From: Pandoraea horticolens
GTDB taxonomy: Bacteria > Pseudomonadota > Gammaproteobacteria > Burkholderiales > Burkholderiaceae
Direction of reading: 5' to 3'
Assembly (NCBI RefSeq): GCF_902459555.1
Contig: NZ_CABPSM010000007.1
Span: forward strand, 62,001 to 126,000
DNA: 64,000 nucleotides
In this document: in pieces, positions 34,201 to 43,202 of the stretch
Position numbering within the stretch: position 1 is the stretch's first letter
Layout of the letters: each line of letters starts with the position of its first letter
Program-made: the position numbers and the translations under genes
The notes under the pieces: model-generated
The model's input: only the letters and a program-made list of their open reading frames with translations
What the model was told of the DNA's origin: nothing
The model's database searches: none

Positions 34201-35190
34201 ATGTCCAAGCTCACTCTCTCGCTCGCCGTCAACGATTACGACCATGTGCGCGACCTGCTCGACGGCCGGGCCGCCGCGCAAGGGATCGATCTCGTGCCAT
34301 CGTTGCTGCCAGTCGAAGAGATCTTTTATCGCACGACGCACTTTCAGGAATGGGATCTCTCGGAGATGTCGCTCGCCAAGTATGCGTCGCTGCGCTCGCA
34401 AGGCGACGATCGGCTGATCGGCTTGCCCGTCTTCCCCTCACGCGCGTTCCGGTTGTCGTCGCTCTATGTGCGCGGTGACGGCAGCGTGAGCTCGCCCGCC
34501 GATCTGCGCGGCAAGCGGATCGGCGTGCCGGAGTGGGCGCAAACGGCATCGGTCTACTCGCGCGGATGGCTTGCGCACGATCAGGGCGTTGCGCTGGCGG
34601 ATGTCGAATGGGTGCAGGGCGGCGTCAATCAGGCGGGGCGTCGCGAGAAGGTCGCCGTGCGGGTACCGGACGGCGTGCGTTGTCGCCCGTCCCCCGAGAC
34701 CTCGCTCACGGCCATGCTGCTCGATGGCGGCATCGACGCGATTCTCAGCGCCCGTCCGCCCGCGCCGCCGCCAGGCCGCGAGCGGGAAATCGTCCGCCTG
34801 CTGACTGACTTCGAGGCCGCCGAACGCGCCTACTTCGTGCGCACCGGCATCTTCCCGATCATGCATCTGATCGTCATGCGGCGCGAGGTCTTTACCTCAC
34901 ATCGCTGGATCGCGGGCAATTTACTCAAGGCGTTCACGCAGGCGAAAGACGCCAGCATCGCTCGCCTCGACGACATCACCTGCTCGCACTTCCCGCTGCC
35001 GTGGATGAGTCAACGTGCCACGCAGGCGCGCGAAATGTTCGGCAGCGATCCGTGGCCCTATGGGGTTGCGCCCAACCGCGTCACACTCAACGCCTTCCTG
35101 CGTTTCGCCTTCGAGCAAGGCGTCTGCCATCGGCCGATGCAGGCCGAGGAGTTGTTTCCTCCGGAGATGGCGGCCGCCGTGCGGGTGTGA
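34201..35190 (+). CDS. 4,5-dihydroxyphthalate decarboxylase-like protein
   Basis: A 329-residue protein of the family that includes Pht5 and periplasmic-binding-protein-like folds. It starts MSKLTLSLAVNDYDHVRDLLDG, with a central LRGKRIGVPEWAQTASVYSRGWLAHD. It has no signal peptide, so it is probably a cytoplasmic enzyme. It follows the transporter by 69 bp and precedes a class II aldolase-like gene, a family that includes dihydroxyphthalate decarboxylases. Decarboxylation of an aromatic dicarboxylate is plausible but the substrate is unproven. Confidence 0.8.
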   Translation: MSKLTLSLAVNDYDHVRDLLDGRAAAQGIDLVPSLLPVEEIFYRTTHFQEWDLSEMSLAKYASLRSQGDDRLIGLPVFPSRAFRLSSLYVRGDGSVSSPADLRGKRIGVPEWAQTASVYSRGWLAHDQGVALADVEWVQGGVNQAGRREKVAVRVPDGVRCRPSPETSLTAMLLDGGIDAILSARPPAPPPGREREIVRLLTDFEAAERAYFVRTGIFPIMHLIVMRREVFTSHRWIAGNLLKAFTQAKDASIARLDDITCSHFPLPWMSQRATQAREMFGSDPWPYGVAPNRVTLNAFLRFAFEQGVCHRPMQAEELFPPEMAAAVRV

Positions 35191-35252
35191 CCCCGCTCGC
35201 TGCCTACGCCGCGCTTCGGCCTTCCTCTTTGGATTTTCTACTTGTCACGATC

Positions 35253-36017
35253 ATGATCCAAGCTGCTCCCCCCTACGCCCCGGCGCTCACCGAACACGAT
35301 GCCCAGTCGATGGCGCAATTGCTCGAAGACCTCGCTGCGGCGAACCACATCCTCGCGCATCACGAAGTGCTCGATGGCTTCGGCCACGTCAGCGTTCGCG
35401 ACCCGCGCAACCCCGACCATTTCCTGATCGCACAATCGATGGCGCCCGAACTGGTGACGCCGGACGACATTCTCACGCTCGACTTCGATTGCCAACCGGT
35501 CGACGGCGACACACGCAAACGCTATCTGGAGACGTGGATTCACAGCGAGATCTATCGTGCGCGCGCGGACGTGGCGGCCATCGTGCACAGCCACTCGCCG
35601 TCGGTGATTCCGTTTGCATCGTCGTCCGTGCGTCTGCGCCCGGTCTATCACATGGCGGGCTTTCTCGGCAGCGGCGCACCGGTGTTCGACATCAGACATT
35701 GCTTCGGCTGTACCGACATGCTCGTGCGCAACGGCGAACAGGGTAAAGCGCTGGCAGAGTCGTTGAGCGATGCCGACGTCGCACTCATGCGCGGACACGG
35801 CTTCGTGGCGACGGCCCCGTCACTGCCCGCCGCTGTGTACCGTGCCATCTACACGGAGCTAAATGCGGGAATGCAATCCAAGGCCATTGCGCTCGGCGGC
35901 GAGGTGACGTACCTCGACCCCGAAGAAGGCAAACGCTCGAACGCCACGAACCTGGGGGTGATCGAGCGTCCTTGGACGCTGTGGAAGCGTCAGGTGGCGG
36001 CATTGCGCGGCAGTTGA
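35253..36017 (+). CDS. Class II aldolase/adducin family protein
   Basis: A 254-residue metal-dependent aldolase/decarboxylase fold. The zinc-ligand motif is IVHSHSPSVIPFA, with a later HGFVA. DGFGHVSVRDPRNPDHFLI is typical of the family. Members act as fuculose-phosphate aldolases or as decarboxylases of dihydroxy aromatic acids. With the preceding gene it probably forms a short catabolic operon, which ends at a terminator. Confidence 0.87.
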   Translation: MIQAAPPYAPALTEHDAQSMAQLLEDLAAANHILAHHEVLDGFGHVSVRDPRNPDHFLIAQSMAPELVTPDDILTLDFDCQPVDGDTRKRYLETWIHSEIYRARADVAAIVHSHSPSVIPFASSSVRLRPVYHMAGFLGSGAPVFDIRHCFGCTDMLVRNGEQGKALAESLSDADVALMRGHGFVATAPSLPAAVYRAIYTELNAGMQSKAIALGGEVTYLDPEEGKRSNATNLGVIERPWTLWKRQVAALRGS

Positions 36018-36024
36018 TCGGACT

Positions 36025-36069
36025 GACGGCAACTCGCACCCTTCAAGCCAGTTGTGCGATGTTGCCGTC
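36025..36069. terminator. Hairpin between convergent aldolase-like and pdxA2 genes
   Basis: GACGGCAAC (36025-36033) and GTTGCCGTC (36061-36069), then inner CGCAC/GTGCG arms with a small internal loop. It lies in the 60-bp convergent gap and could terminate both directions; no long T-run is visible. Confidence 0.55.
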
Positions 36070-36077
36070 GGCCACGC

Positions 36078-37079
36078 TTACGTGCGACGCGTGGCCAGTT
36101 CGGCCCCTTGACGCAGCGCTTCGAGCAGACTGCCTTCGTCGGCGATGCCCTTGCCTGCGATATCGAACGCGGTGCCGTGATCGACTGATGTGCGCACCAC
36201 TTGCAGGCCGACGGTGACGTTCACCCCCGCTTCGAGGCCCAGCACCTTCACCGGCCCATGCCCCTGGTCGTGGTACATGGCGACCACGAGATCGAAGTCG
36301 CCGCGCCCGGCGCGGAAGAACAGCGTGTCGGCCGGCAACGGTCCTTCGATATCCCAGCCGCGCTCGCGCAACAGTTCCACTGCCGGCACAATCTTCTCTT
36401 CCTCTTCCCCGTAGCCGAACAGGCCGTTCTCGCCTGCATGCGGGTTGATGCCGCACACGGCGATGCGCGGATTGGCGATGCCCGCCTTGACCAGCGTCGC
36501 GTGGCCGCGTTCGATCGTGCGCTGCACCAGACCCGGCTCGATCTTGCGAATCGCGTCGATGATGCCAATGTGAGTCGTGACGTGAATCACGCGCAGTTGC
36601 GGCGCGACGAGCATCATCGACACTTCGTCGACACCGGTCAGGTGAGCGAGCATCTCGGTGTGGCCGGGGAACTTGTGGCCCCCGGCGTGCAGGGCTTCCT
36701 TGTTCAGCGGTGCAGTGCAAATGGCATCGATTTCGCCGGCCTCGGCGAGCTTCGCCGCGTGCGCAATGTACTGATACGCCGCGTCGCCTGCGATGGCGGA
36801 CAGTTCGCCGAACGGCAGGTCTTCGGGGATCAGATCGAGGTCGATGCACTCGATCACGCCCGGCGTGAACGTCGCTTGCGAGACTGTCTGGATACGTCGC
36901 ACGCTCAACGGCTTTTTGACGATGGCGATGGCCTGCTCGAGACGTCGCGCGTCGCCGATCACCACGGGACGGCACTGTTGATAGACAGTATCGTGCGCCA
37001 GACTCTTGACGACGATTTCCGGGCCGACGCCAGCCGCATCACCCATGGTGATGCCAATGACAGGGAGATATTGATTCAT
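36078..37079 (-). CDS. pdxA2: PdxA2-type 4-phospho-D-threonate/erythronate dehydrogenase
   Basis: A 333-residue oxidoreductase of the PdxA family (MNQYLPVIGITMGDAAGVGPEIVVK start; GHTEMLAHLTG; CGINPHAGENGLFG; VAMYHDQGHGPVK). The neighbouring DUF1537 kinase and KdgT-type permease point to the PdxA2 branch. This branch oxidises and decarboxylates 4-phospho-D-threonate or -erythronate to dihydroxyacetone phosphate; it is not the pyridoxine pathway enzyme. Last gene of the kdgT-kinase-pdxA2 operon; 98 bp separate it from the kinase. Confidence 0.88.
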   Translation of the reverse strand: MNQYLPVIGITMGDAAGVGPEIVVKSLAHDTVYQQCRPVVIGDARRLEQAIAIVKKPLSVRRIQTVSQATFTPGVIECIDLDLIPEDLPFGELSAIAGDAAYQYIAHAAKLAEAGEIDAICTAPLNKEALHAGGHKFPGHTEMLAHLTGVDEVSMMLVAPQLRVIHVTTHIGIIDAIRKIEPGLVQRTIERGHATLVKAGIANPRIAVCGINPHAGENGLFGYGEEEEKIVPAVELLRERGWDIEGPLPADTLFFRAGRGDFDLVVAMYHDQGHGPVKVLGLEAGVNVTVGLQVVRTSVDHGTAFDIAGKGIADEGSLLEALRQGAELATRRT

Positions 37080-37177
37080 GGCGTTTGCGTTGATATCCGT
37101 TTCGTTGGGGTAATGCCCGGAACGGGTTTCGTGTTCCGGATCGATGTCCTGTTGTCCTGCAACGCGTTCGCGCTACC

Positions 37178-38446
37178 TCATTGGGTGTCGCAAGTCTTTG
37201 CCGCAGCGCGCAGATGCCGGTAGGCACTATGCAGCGCCGCTTCGCCACCGAACGCACCCGCCTTGGTGACGATACGCACCGGCGCACCGTTGGCGGGCCG
37301 ACCCACCGCAACGCCCGGCTCGACTTCCGAGAGCAACTCCAGCGCCCCGACGCCCACCGCGCTCAACACCGCGCGCGCCGTTTCGCCGCCTGTCACGATG
37401 AGGCCCGATAGCCGCGCGAAATGCGGTGCGATCAATGTGGCCAACGCGGCCGACAACTGCGCGCCCTCGCCGGGATCGAACGCGTCGTCGCGGCCGATTC
37501 GCACCAGCAGGTCGGTGCCGTTCTCGAAGGCATCGCCAATGCGCGCACGCCAGACCGCGCTGTCGGGATGCGCCGGGCCGGCACGCAACACCGCAGGCGG
37601 CACGATCCATTCGACGACGGCATTGTCTTCACACAACCGCACACATTGTTGCTGCGACACCGCAGACAAACTGCCCACCAGCGTCAGCACGCGCCCATCC
37701 GCACGGTCTTCGATCGTCGCGTGCGCATTGTGCCGCGTGTCGTCCGAATGTGCCGGCGATGCAAACAATGCCGGCAGTTCGGCCAGCTCACGCGCGAGAC
37801 CGCCTGATCCGACCCAGAAGATGTCCGTCAACGCGACACTGGCACGCGCCAACATGGCGAGATCGTCGTCCGTCTGTGCATCCACAATCAAAGCCGTGAC
37901 GGCATCGGCGCGCGCCTGTGCGATGACGTCGTTCAGCGCCGCACCTACCGTCGCGAAATCGCCGCGCAGCACATCGACCGTCACGATCTGCGTCTTCATG
38001 CCGGCGGCAGCGAGCATCGGCGCGAGGCGCGCCTCCTGCGCGTCATGCTCCAGCCGCCACGTGTCCGTCGCGGCGAGCGGAACGCCACGCACGAAGACTT
38101 CCCCGTTCTGCACGGTACGGCCCGTGGCCGGAAACGCGGGTGCCACGATGGCAAGTCCCGCAAGCGGCTGCAATGCCGCGACTTCAGCAACCCAGTTGCC
38201 GCGCAACGTGGAGTCGATCTTCTTGTACAGACGACGTCCGGTTGCGGCATGCCGCTGCCACGCCGCAACCGCACGCGCGGCGGCGTCGGCGGGGGCGAGA
38301 CGGCGCGTGTCCGTATCGATCGCCACCACCTGCGCCGCCGCATGGAAGCCGTCGACGTCGAGCGACACAACACTGCGCCAGCCGGCATTGGTGAAGCCGA
38401 TCGCGCAGTCGGCGGCGCCAGACAAGTCGTCGGCGACAATCAGCAT
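37178..38446 (-). CDS. dtnK: Four-carbon acid sugar kinase (DUF1537), D-threonate/D-erythronate kinase
   Basis: A kinase of about 422 residues. The N-terminal substrate domain begins MLIVADDLSGAADCA, then YKKIDSTLRGN. The C-terminal nucleotide-binding domain has VTGGETARAVLSAVG near its end. It should phosphorylate D-threonate or D-erythronate to the 4-phosphate used by the next enzyme. Its start overlaps the permease stop: either ATG 38446, used here, or GTG 38452, within the sequence CAGTGAGCATG. Threonate versus erythronate cannot be decided from sequence. Confidence 0.88.
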   Translation of the reverse strand: MLIVADDLSGAADCAIGFTNAGWRSVVSLDVDGFHAAAQVVAIDTDTRRLAPADAAARAVAAWQRHAATGRRLYKKIDSTLRGNWVAEVAALQPLAGLAIVAPAFPATGRTVQNGEVFVRGVPLAATDTWRLEHDAQEARLAPMLAAAGMKTQIVTVDVLRGDFATVGAALNDVIAQARADAVTALIVDAQTDDDLAMLARASVALTDIFWVGSGGLARELAELPALFASPAHSDDTRHNAHATIEDRADGRVLTLVGSLSAVSQQQCVRLCEDNAVVEWIVPPAVLRAGPAHPDSAVWRARIGDAFENGTDLLVRIGRDDAFDPGEGAQLSAALATLIAPHFARLSGLIVTGGETARAVLSAVGVGALELLSEVEPGVAVGRPANGAPVRIVTKAGAFGGEAALHSAYRHLRAAAKTCDTQ

Positions 38447-38448
38447 GC

Positions 38449-39438
38449 TCACTGCACCGCCCCCTTGGCCGCCACCCCTGCCCCGCGCGCCATCACACGC
38501 TTGGCAACGGCCGCCGTCAGAATCGGAGAGACGATGGCGGTCACCACCACACAGGCGGCCACCAGCAGCGTTGCGCTCTTGGCCGCTTCCTCGTAGACCG
38601 GGTTGGCAGCCGCGATCAGCGCAGGCACCGCCGCCGCGTTGCCCGCCGTGTTAGCGGCAGCCGTGCCGGCCACGCCCGTGCCACCCGTCAGACGGTCGAC
38701 GATGTACAGCGGAATGCCGGTCACCACGACAACGGCGAAACCGAGCAGAATGCCCAGCAGACCGGCCTGCCACACCTTGTGCAGATCGAGGCCCGCACCC
38801 AGCGCCAGCGCGAAGAACGGAATCGTCACCGGCACCGCGCGGCCCAGAAAATCGCGCATTTCGCGGTCGAGATTACCCAGCAGCATGCCCACCGCCAGCG
38901 GCAGAATGCTGCCCACCAGCGTCGGCCACGGGAACGCAGACAGACCTGCGACCCCGAGCGTGACCATCGTCAGGAACGGGCCCGACTCCAGCGACATGAT
39001 CGTGTACGCGCCCACGTCTTCCGAACGGCCGTACTGCCCCATCAACGCCATGTACAGACCGCCGTTGGTATCGTTCATCGCCGCCACCACGGCCAGCGTG
39101 GAAATGCCGGCGAACACGCCCGACGTCACCGGGGCTTCACCCAGGAAGTGTCCGAGCACCACCCCGACGACGATGGCCGCGCCCACCTTGGCGCCGAACA
39201 GTGCGCCACCCTTTTTGATCAGGTACGGCGTCGCCTTGACGTCGATGCTCGCGCCCATGCAGACGTAGAACACCGCAAGAATCGGCAACGCGCCCGTAAA
39301 CAGCGCATTGGTAAACGAGCCGAAAAACTTCGGCATCCCCGGCATGAACGTCGCAATCAACGAACCGATCAGCAAGGGAACGATCATCATCCCGCCCGGC
39401 ACGCGCTCGATGGCACGCTTGATATGAATTTGAGCCAT
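38449..39438 (-). CDS. kdgT: 2-keto-3-deoxygluconate permease family transporter
   Basis: A 329-residue inner-membrane carrier of the KdgT family, about ten TM segments, starting [27 protein letters not shown]. It contains [19 protein letters not shown], typical of the family. In this operon it probably imports a four-carbon sugar acid, not KDG. It is divergent from the deoR regulator and has a palindromic operator just upstream of its start. Confidence 0.88.
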   Translation of the reverse strand: MAQIHIKRAIERVPGGMMIVPLLIGSLIATFMPGMPKFFGSFTNALFTGALPILAVFYVCMGASIDVKATPYLIKKGGALFGAKVGAAIVVGVVLGHFLGEAPVTSGVFAGISTLAVVAAMNDTNGGLYMALMGQYGRSEDVGAYTIMSLESGPFLTMVTLGVAGLSAFPWPTLVGSILPLAVGMLLGNLDREMRDFLGRAVPVTIPFFALALGAGLDLHKVWQAGLLGILLGFAVVVVTGIPLYIVDRLTGGTGVAGTAAANTAGNAAAVPALIAAANPVYEEAAKSATLLVAACVVVTAIVSPILTAAVAKRVMARGAGVAAKGAVQ

Positions 39439-39463
39439 TGTTGTCTCCCGACTGGTATTAATT

Positions 39464-39500
39464 TTGATTAATCGATCATTATTTTGATCGTTTCAATCAA
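39464..39500. promoter_or_regulatory. Palindromic operator upstream of kdgT
   Basis: A nested imperfect palindrome: TTGATT (39464-39469) with AATCAA (39495-39500), and inside it CGATCA (39473-39478) with TGATCG (39485-39490). It is about 26 bp upstream of the kdgT start codon and is a good candidate site for the DeoR-family repressor. Confidence 0.6.
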
Positions 39501-39620
39501 ACTTAAGTCTAATCGCTGCCAGAAAAATGTGCAAATTTTGTGACTAAGGGTTTGCCCCCGCCAAAAATCGGGCGAATGGCCGCTGACAGAGGGTTTTGGT
39601 TCTGGGCAAAATGATTGAAC

Positions 39621-39668
39621 CGATCACTTTCAAAGTCCCACAATGATCGGGCTGACGCCAATCGATCA
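39621..39668. promoter_or_regulatory. Additional CGATCA half-sites upstream of deoR
   Basis: CGATCA at 39621-39626 and 39663-39668 (both followed by CTTT) and TGATCG at 39644-39649 repeat the hexamer of the kdgT operator. The rest of the 346-bp kdgT-deoR gap contains AT-rich sequence near kdgT and no gene. Multiple sites suggest looping or autoregulation. Confidence 0.5.
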
Positions 39669-39784
39669 CTTTGCGACGCATCGGACGATTTTCATACGCA
39701 GCGAGCTACACTATGCGCGCCGCGCGGCGAACACGCTGTCCGCCCGCGAATCCACGATTCGTTCTGCTCAGCTTCAATCCATCC

Positions 39785-40549
39785 ATGAAAGTTGCGAACC
39801 GCCGCGAGGCGATTTTCAAAGCCGTTCTGTCGGGCATGACCGATGTTGCCGCGCTGTGTGCGCATTTCGGCATGTCGGAAGCCACGGTGCGCCGCGATTT
39901 GCGCGCGCTGGCCGACGAGCGCCGCATCGTGCGCACGTACGGTGGCGCAGCCGCGCCCGTGCGCATGCATGAACCCGAGGAATCGCTGGAGTTGCGGCGC
40001 GAGAGCTTTCGCGAGCAGAAAGACGTCATCGCGCGTGCCGCCGTGGCTCACGTCGACGACGGCGACACGATCTTTCTCGATGGCGGCACCACGACCGAAG
40101 CCATGGCGCGGTTTCTTGCGGGACGCGAGGGGGTGCACGTCGTGACCAACAACCTGCTGGCCGTAGGCGCACTGGCGGCCAACAAGGTCCCCGTGACGCT
40201 GATCGGGGGGGATGTACGGCCGTCGAGCATGAGCGTGCTCGGGCCGTTGGCGCAACTGGCGCTCTCGCGGGTGTCCGTCGACAAGGCGTTCCTGGGTGCG
40301 GATGGTGTCGTTGCCGGCCGCGGCCTGTGCGAAGCCTCGGCCGAACAGGCCTGGCTCAAGGAGTGCATCATCCGTCAGTCGGCCAGCGTGTACGTGCTGG
40401 TCACGGCCAATAAACTCGACCGGGCGAGCCAGCAGCATTGGACACCGCTGGAGCGCGCCTGGACGCTCGTCACCGAAGCGCGCATCGACGACGACGCGCT
40501 CGCGGAATTCCGTAAGCACCCCGAAATCACGATCGAGTCGGTGAGCTGA
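39785..40549 (+). CDS. DeoR/GlpR family transcriptional repressor
   Basis: A 254-residue sugar-responsive regulator. The N-terminal HTH (ANRREAIFKAVLSGMTDVAALCAHFGMSEATVRRDLRALADE) carries the family signature, followed by the DeoR effector domain (TIFLDGGTTTEAMARFL, TLIGGDVRPSSMSVLGPLA, KAFLGADGV). It likely represses the divergent kdgT-dtnK-pdxA2 operon and responds to a phosphorylated sugar acid. Confidence 0.92.
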   Translation: MKVANRREAIFKAVLSGMTDVAALCAHFGMSEATVRRDLRALADERRIVRTYGGAAAPVRMHEPEESLELRRESFREQKDVIARAAVAHVDDGDTIFLDGGTTTEAMARFLAGREGVHVVTNNLLAVGALAANKVPVTLIGGDVRPSSMSVLGPLAQLALSRVSVDKAFLGADGVVAGRGLCEASAEQAWLKECIIRQSASVYVLVTANKLDRASQQHWTPLERAWTLVTEARIDDDALAEFRKHPEITIESVS

Positions 40550-40692
40550 CGCTGTCATCTGCCGAGCGATCGGTACACCTCAATACGTCGCACGCAATGC
40601 CATCGGCAAGATTGCCCCTATTGCCCCGATCCTGAGTCCTGACTTACCCCACCCCGCCGCACTGCGGCACGACACGACCGATCCTCATTACC

Positions 40693-41418
40693 ATGACACT
40701 CGATCCTTCTCTCGTTGCCGCCATCGCGCCGACTGGCGTACTGCGTGCCTGTATCAATTTGGGTAACCCCATCCTCGCCGGGCTGGATGCACAGTCCAAA
40801 CCCTGCGGCATCTCGGTCGATCTGGCGACAGTGCTGGCGCAGCGGCTAGGGGTGCCGCTCGAACTCATCACGGTCGATGCCGCGGGGAAATCGGTCGACG
40901 TCGTGTCGGCCGGCGACGCCGATGTCGGTTTTTTCGCCGTAGACCCGCGACGCGCGGCGACCATTACCTTCACGGCGCCGTATGTGCTGATTGAAGGCTA
41001 TTACCTGGTGCCGGAAGCGTCAGCGGTGAAAACCAACGCAGACGTCGACCAGACCGGCACGCGTGTCGTGGTCGGCAAAGGCAGTGCGTACGACCTTTTC
41101 CTCACACGCGAATTGCAACACGCGGAGATCGTGCGGGCACCGACGTCGCCTGCCGTCGTGAAGACGTTCCTCGACGGCGATTACGAAGTCGCAGCGGGCG
41201 TGAAGCAGCAGCTTGAGGCCGAAATTGCCGGCACGGCCGGCTACCGGCTCCTGGGTGAGCGCTTCATGGTGATTCGTCAGGCAATGGGGCTGGCGATCGG
41301 CCGTGGCACGCAGGCCGATGCGTTTCTCGCAGCCTTCGTCGAAGCCATGAAGGCGTCGGGATTCGTGGCCGACGCCTTGCGTCGACATGGCATTTCGGGA
41401 GCGGCGGTAGCGCCCTGA
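40693..41418 (+). CDS. Solute-binding-protein family 3-like protein lacking a signal peptide
   Basis: A 241-residue protein with the amino-acid-binding fold (GVLRACINLGNPILAG; DLATVLAQRLGVPLELITVDAAGK; DVGFFAVDPRRAATITFTAPYV). It begins MTLDPSLVAAIAPTG with no hydrophobic leader, so it is probably cytoplasmic, or its start is mis-set. No upstream in-frame leader is evident and no ABC transporter genes adjoin it. It could be a stand-alone sensor or enzyme. Related signal-less proteins such as cyclohexadienyl dehydratase types exist. Confidence 0.75.
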   Translation: MTLDPSLVAAIAPTGVLRACINLGNPILAGLDAQSKPCGISVDLATVLAQRLGVPLELITVDAAGKSVDVVSAGDADVGFFAVDPRRAATITFTAPYVLIEGYYLVPEASAVKTNADVDQTGTRVVVGKGSAYDLFLTRELQHAEIVRAPTSPAVVKTFLDGDYEVAAGVKQQLEAEIAGTAGYRLLGERFMVIRQAMGLAIGRGTQADAFLAAFVEAMKASGFVADALRRHGISGAAVAP

Positions 41419-41421
41419 GCA

Positions 41422-41750
41422 TCAGATATCGCGAGTCCGGGGAACGACGGCGGCCTGACCGTGGAGCTTGCCGTCCTCGCTGAACAGTTGCCAAAGCGTG
41501 GCTTCCTCGATCATGAAGCGCTCGCCCGTTTTGGTGATGCGAACGCCCTTGTAGCCCGTCTCATAGCCCTGACGCTGCACGCGCTCCAGAAACTGTTGCC
41601 GCTCCTCGCGGCTCGGCGCCTCGGCAGAGAGCCGTGACGGCAGCCGGCACGTCCTCCGGTATCAGAGGACGCCCCAACAATCGGGCATGGCTATCCGCCA
41701 GAAGTTCATAGAACGCGGGATCGCTGTGGCGCTGAGTCATCTGTCGCATC
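41422..41750 (-). pseudogene. MEKHLA-domain protein, internally deleted and frame-shifted
   Basis: The N-terminal part (MRQMTQRHSDPAFYELLAD...RPLIPEDVPA) is in one frame. The C-terminal MEKHLA part (PSRLSAEAPSREERQQ...GYKGVRITKTGERFMIEEATLWQLF...GQAAVV, stop at 41422) is in another. The frames meet near 41640. The central PAS-like segment that normally joins them (tens of residues, ending in a LPSRL-type motif) is missing. A deletion that broke the frame explains this better than a sequencing indel. Confidence 0.7.
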
Positions 41751-42078
41751 GGGAACGGAATTTCGGGAAGCGCCACGATAACGCATCTTCGCGCCGCGCT
41801 ACCTGAGCGGGCTGCAACGGCCCAACGATGCGCTTTCCTAATACCGCCATCGCACCCGCAAACACTGACATTGCGCCCCGTGCCCGCATCGCTTGCTCGC
41901 CGAGCGATGGCGAGGCCGCCGCCGGCCACTCTACGAGATCTGCGTTCTGCTACGTGACCTCATCGAGGAGTCCGCCATCCCCAGTCATACCGTGAACACT
42001 GGGATCAACGCGATCTTGGGCAGTGCAAAGCCGAATGCAGCGATCGGTGCCAGACAAATTCCCGCGACACCCGCGCGC

Positions 42079-42105
42079 ACACCTGTCCACAAGTTGTACA
42101 GGTGT
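42079..42105. promoter_or_regulatory. ACACCTGT-N11-ACAGGTGT enhancer upstream of the pvf/mgo-like operon
   Basis: Perfect 8-bp inverted half-sites at 42079-42086 and 42098-42105 (19-bp period), about 72 bp upstream of the -24 element. This is the right position for an upstream activating sequence of a sigma-54 activator. The same half-site recurs before the phosphopantetheinyl transferase gene. Confidence 0.72.
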
Positions 42106-42176
42106 CACGCCACTTCCCTCCTGCGAATTCGCGTCAGACATCGCTCGATCCTCTGAATACTTGCGATTCGAGACGT

Positions 42177-42192
42177 TGGCACCGAATTTGCT
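42177..42192 (+). promoter_or_regulatory. Sigma-54 promoter of the pvf/mgo-like operon
   Basis: TGGCAC-CGAAT-TTGCT matches the -24/-12 consensus, with GG and GC separated by exactly 10 nt. It lies about 80 bp before the first gene. Confidence 0.8.
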
Positions 42193-42269
42193 GATATCTG
42201 CCGGCGACGACGAGCAAGTCGCGCCGCACTCCCTTCGCCAAGGTTGAACTTAACTTCACTACCTCAAGG

Positions 42270-43064
42270 ATGCATATCGTGGACAAGATCGAACATCTCG
42301 AACGGCAGATCAACGAACATCACGCGACGCTGGCAAACCACCCGGTGTTCCATTCCATCGAATCGATGCAGGGCCTGCAAACGTTTATGGAGTGGCACGT
42401 CTTCGCTGTCTGGGACTTCATGTCGCTCGTCAAGCGGCTTCAGGCAGATCTGACGACCATCACGCTGCCGTGGATCGCGCCGCGCAACATTCATGCCGCG
42501 CGTCTGATCAACGAGATCGTTCTCGGAGAAGAATGCGACGAGACGCCGAAAGGCCCGATGAGCCATTTCGATCTTTACCTCGCCGCCATGCGCGATGTCG
42601 GTGCCGACACCCGGCAGATCGAGAAGCTCATCGACCTGCTCGTCAAAGGCCATAGCGTGAGCGCTGCACTCGTGGCTGTCGAAGCCCCGCCGCCTGTGGT
42701 GCGTTTCGTCAACTCGACGTTCGCCACCTGCTATGAAGGCGCCACGCATCAAGTGCTCGGCAACTTCTTCTACGGCCGCGAGAACGTGATTCCCGACATG
42801 TTCCGCACGCTGCTCGACGGATGGAAAATCGATCCGAAAAGCGTACCGCTGCTCACGTTCTATCTCGATCGCCACATCGAAGTCGACTCAGGCGAACACG
42901 GCCCGGCCGCGCGCGCGATGATTGCCGAGTCCGCACGCAACGACGAGCACCTGCTTGCCGAAGCGCTGGAGGCCGGACTGCGTGCGATCGACGAGCGCTT
43001 GCGCCTCTGGGACGGTCTTCACGAACACATCGTGGCAACGCAGAAAGAAGCCGTCGCCGCCTGA
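42270..43064 (+). CDS. pvfA: DUF3050 haem-oxygenase-like protein (PvfA/MgoB-like)
   Basis: A 264-residue all-helical protein with DUF3050 features ([91 protein letters not shown]). The conserved His and Glu residues suggest a di-metal or haem-oxygenase-like centre. It is the first gene of a four-gene core equivalent to pvfA-D or mgoBCAD and to part of the ham cluster. The start could also be GTG 42279, for which the AAGGA site is better spaced. The exact chemistry is not known to me. Confidence 0.85.
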   Translation: MHIVDKIEHLERQINEHHATLANHPVFHSIESMQGLQTFMEWHVFAVWDFMSLVKRLQADLTTITLPWIAPRNIHAARLINEIVLGEECDETPKGPMSHFDLYLAAMRDVGADTRQIEKLIDLLVKGHSVSAALVAVEAPPPVVRFVNSTFATCYEGATHQVLGNFFYGRENVIPDMFRTLLDGWKIDPKSVPLLTFYLDRHIEVDSGEHGPAARAMIAESARNDEHLLAEALEAGLRAIDERLRLWDGLHEHIVATQKEAVAA

Positions 43065-43202
43065 AGCCCGGCGGGCCGCACCGTCTCACGTGCAGTTCCC
43101 GCCATGCTTCCCGCGATGTCTGCGCCCCCTGACGGCGCCGCTTCAGGCGCCTCTCGCGGCGCCCTCGTCGATCTACCCGGCACATTACCCCGAGGCAACG
43201 CC

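Larger units (their letters stand above)
41751..42269. other. Gene-free region upstream of the signal-biosynthesis operon
   Basis: About 520 bp with no convincing coding sequence on either strand (short ORFs lack family sequence and good start sites). It holds the ACACCTGT enhancer pair and sigma-54 promoter listed below. The left part may be remnant sequence associated with the broken MEKHLA gene. Confidence 0.6.

Noticed and set aside
42079-42105. lux-box-like reading of ACCTGT...ACAGGT (LuxR/AHL quorum sensing)
   Set aside because: The spacing is longer than a 20-bp lux box, no luxI/luxR pair is present, and the 19-bp phasing plus sigma-54 promoters fit an enhancer-binding protein better.
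41893-42156. Short ORFs in the gap between the MEKHLA remnant and the signal operon
   Set aside because: No family similarity, poor start sites, and they run through the enhancer element.
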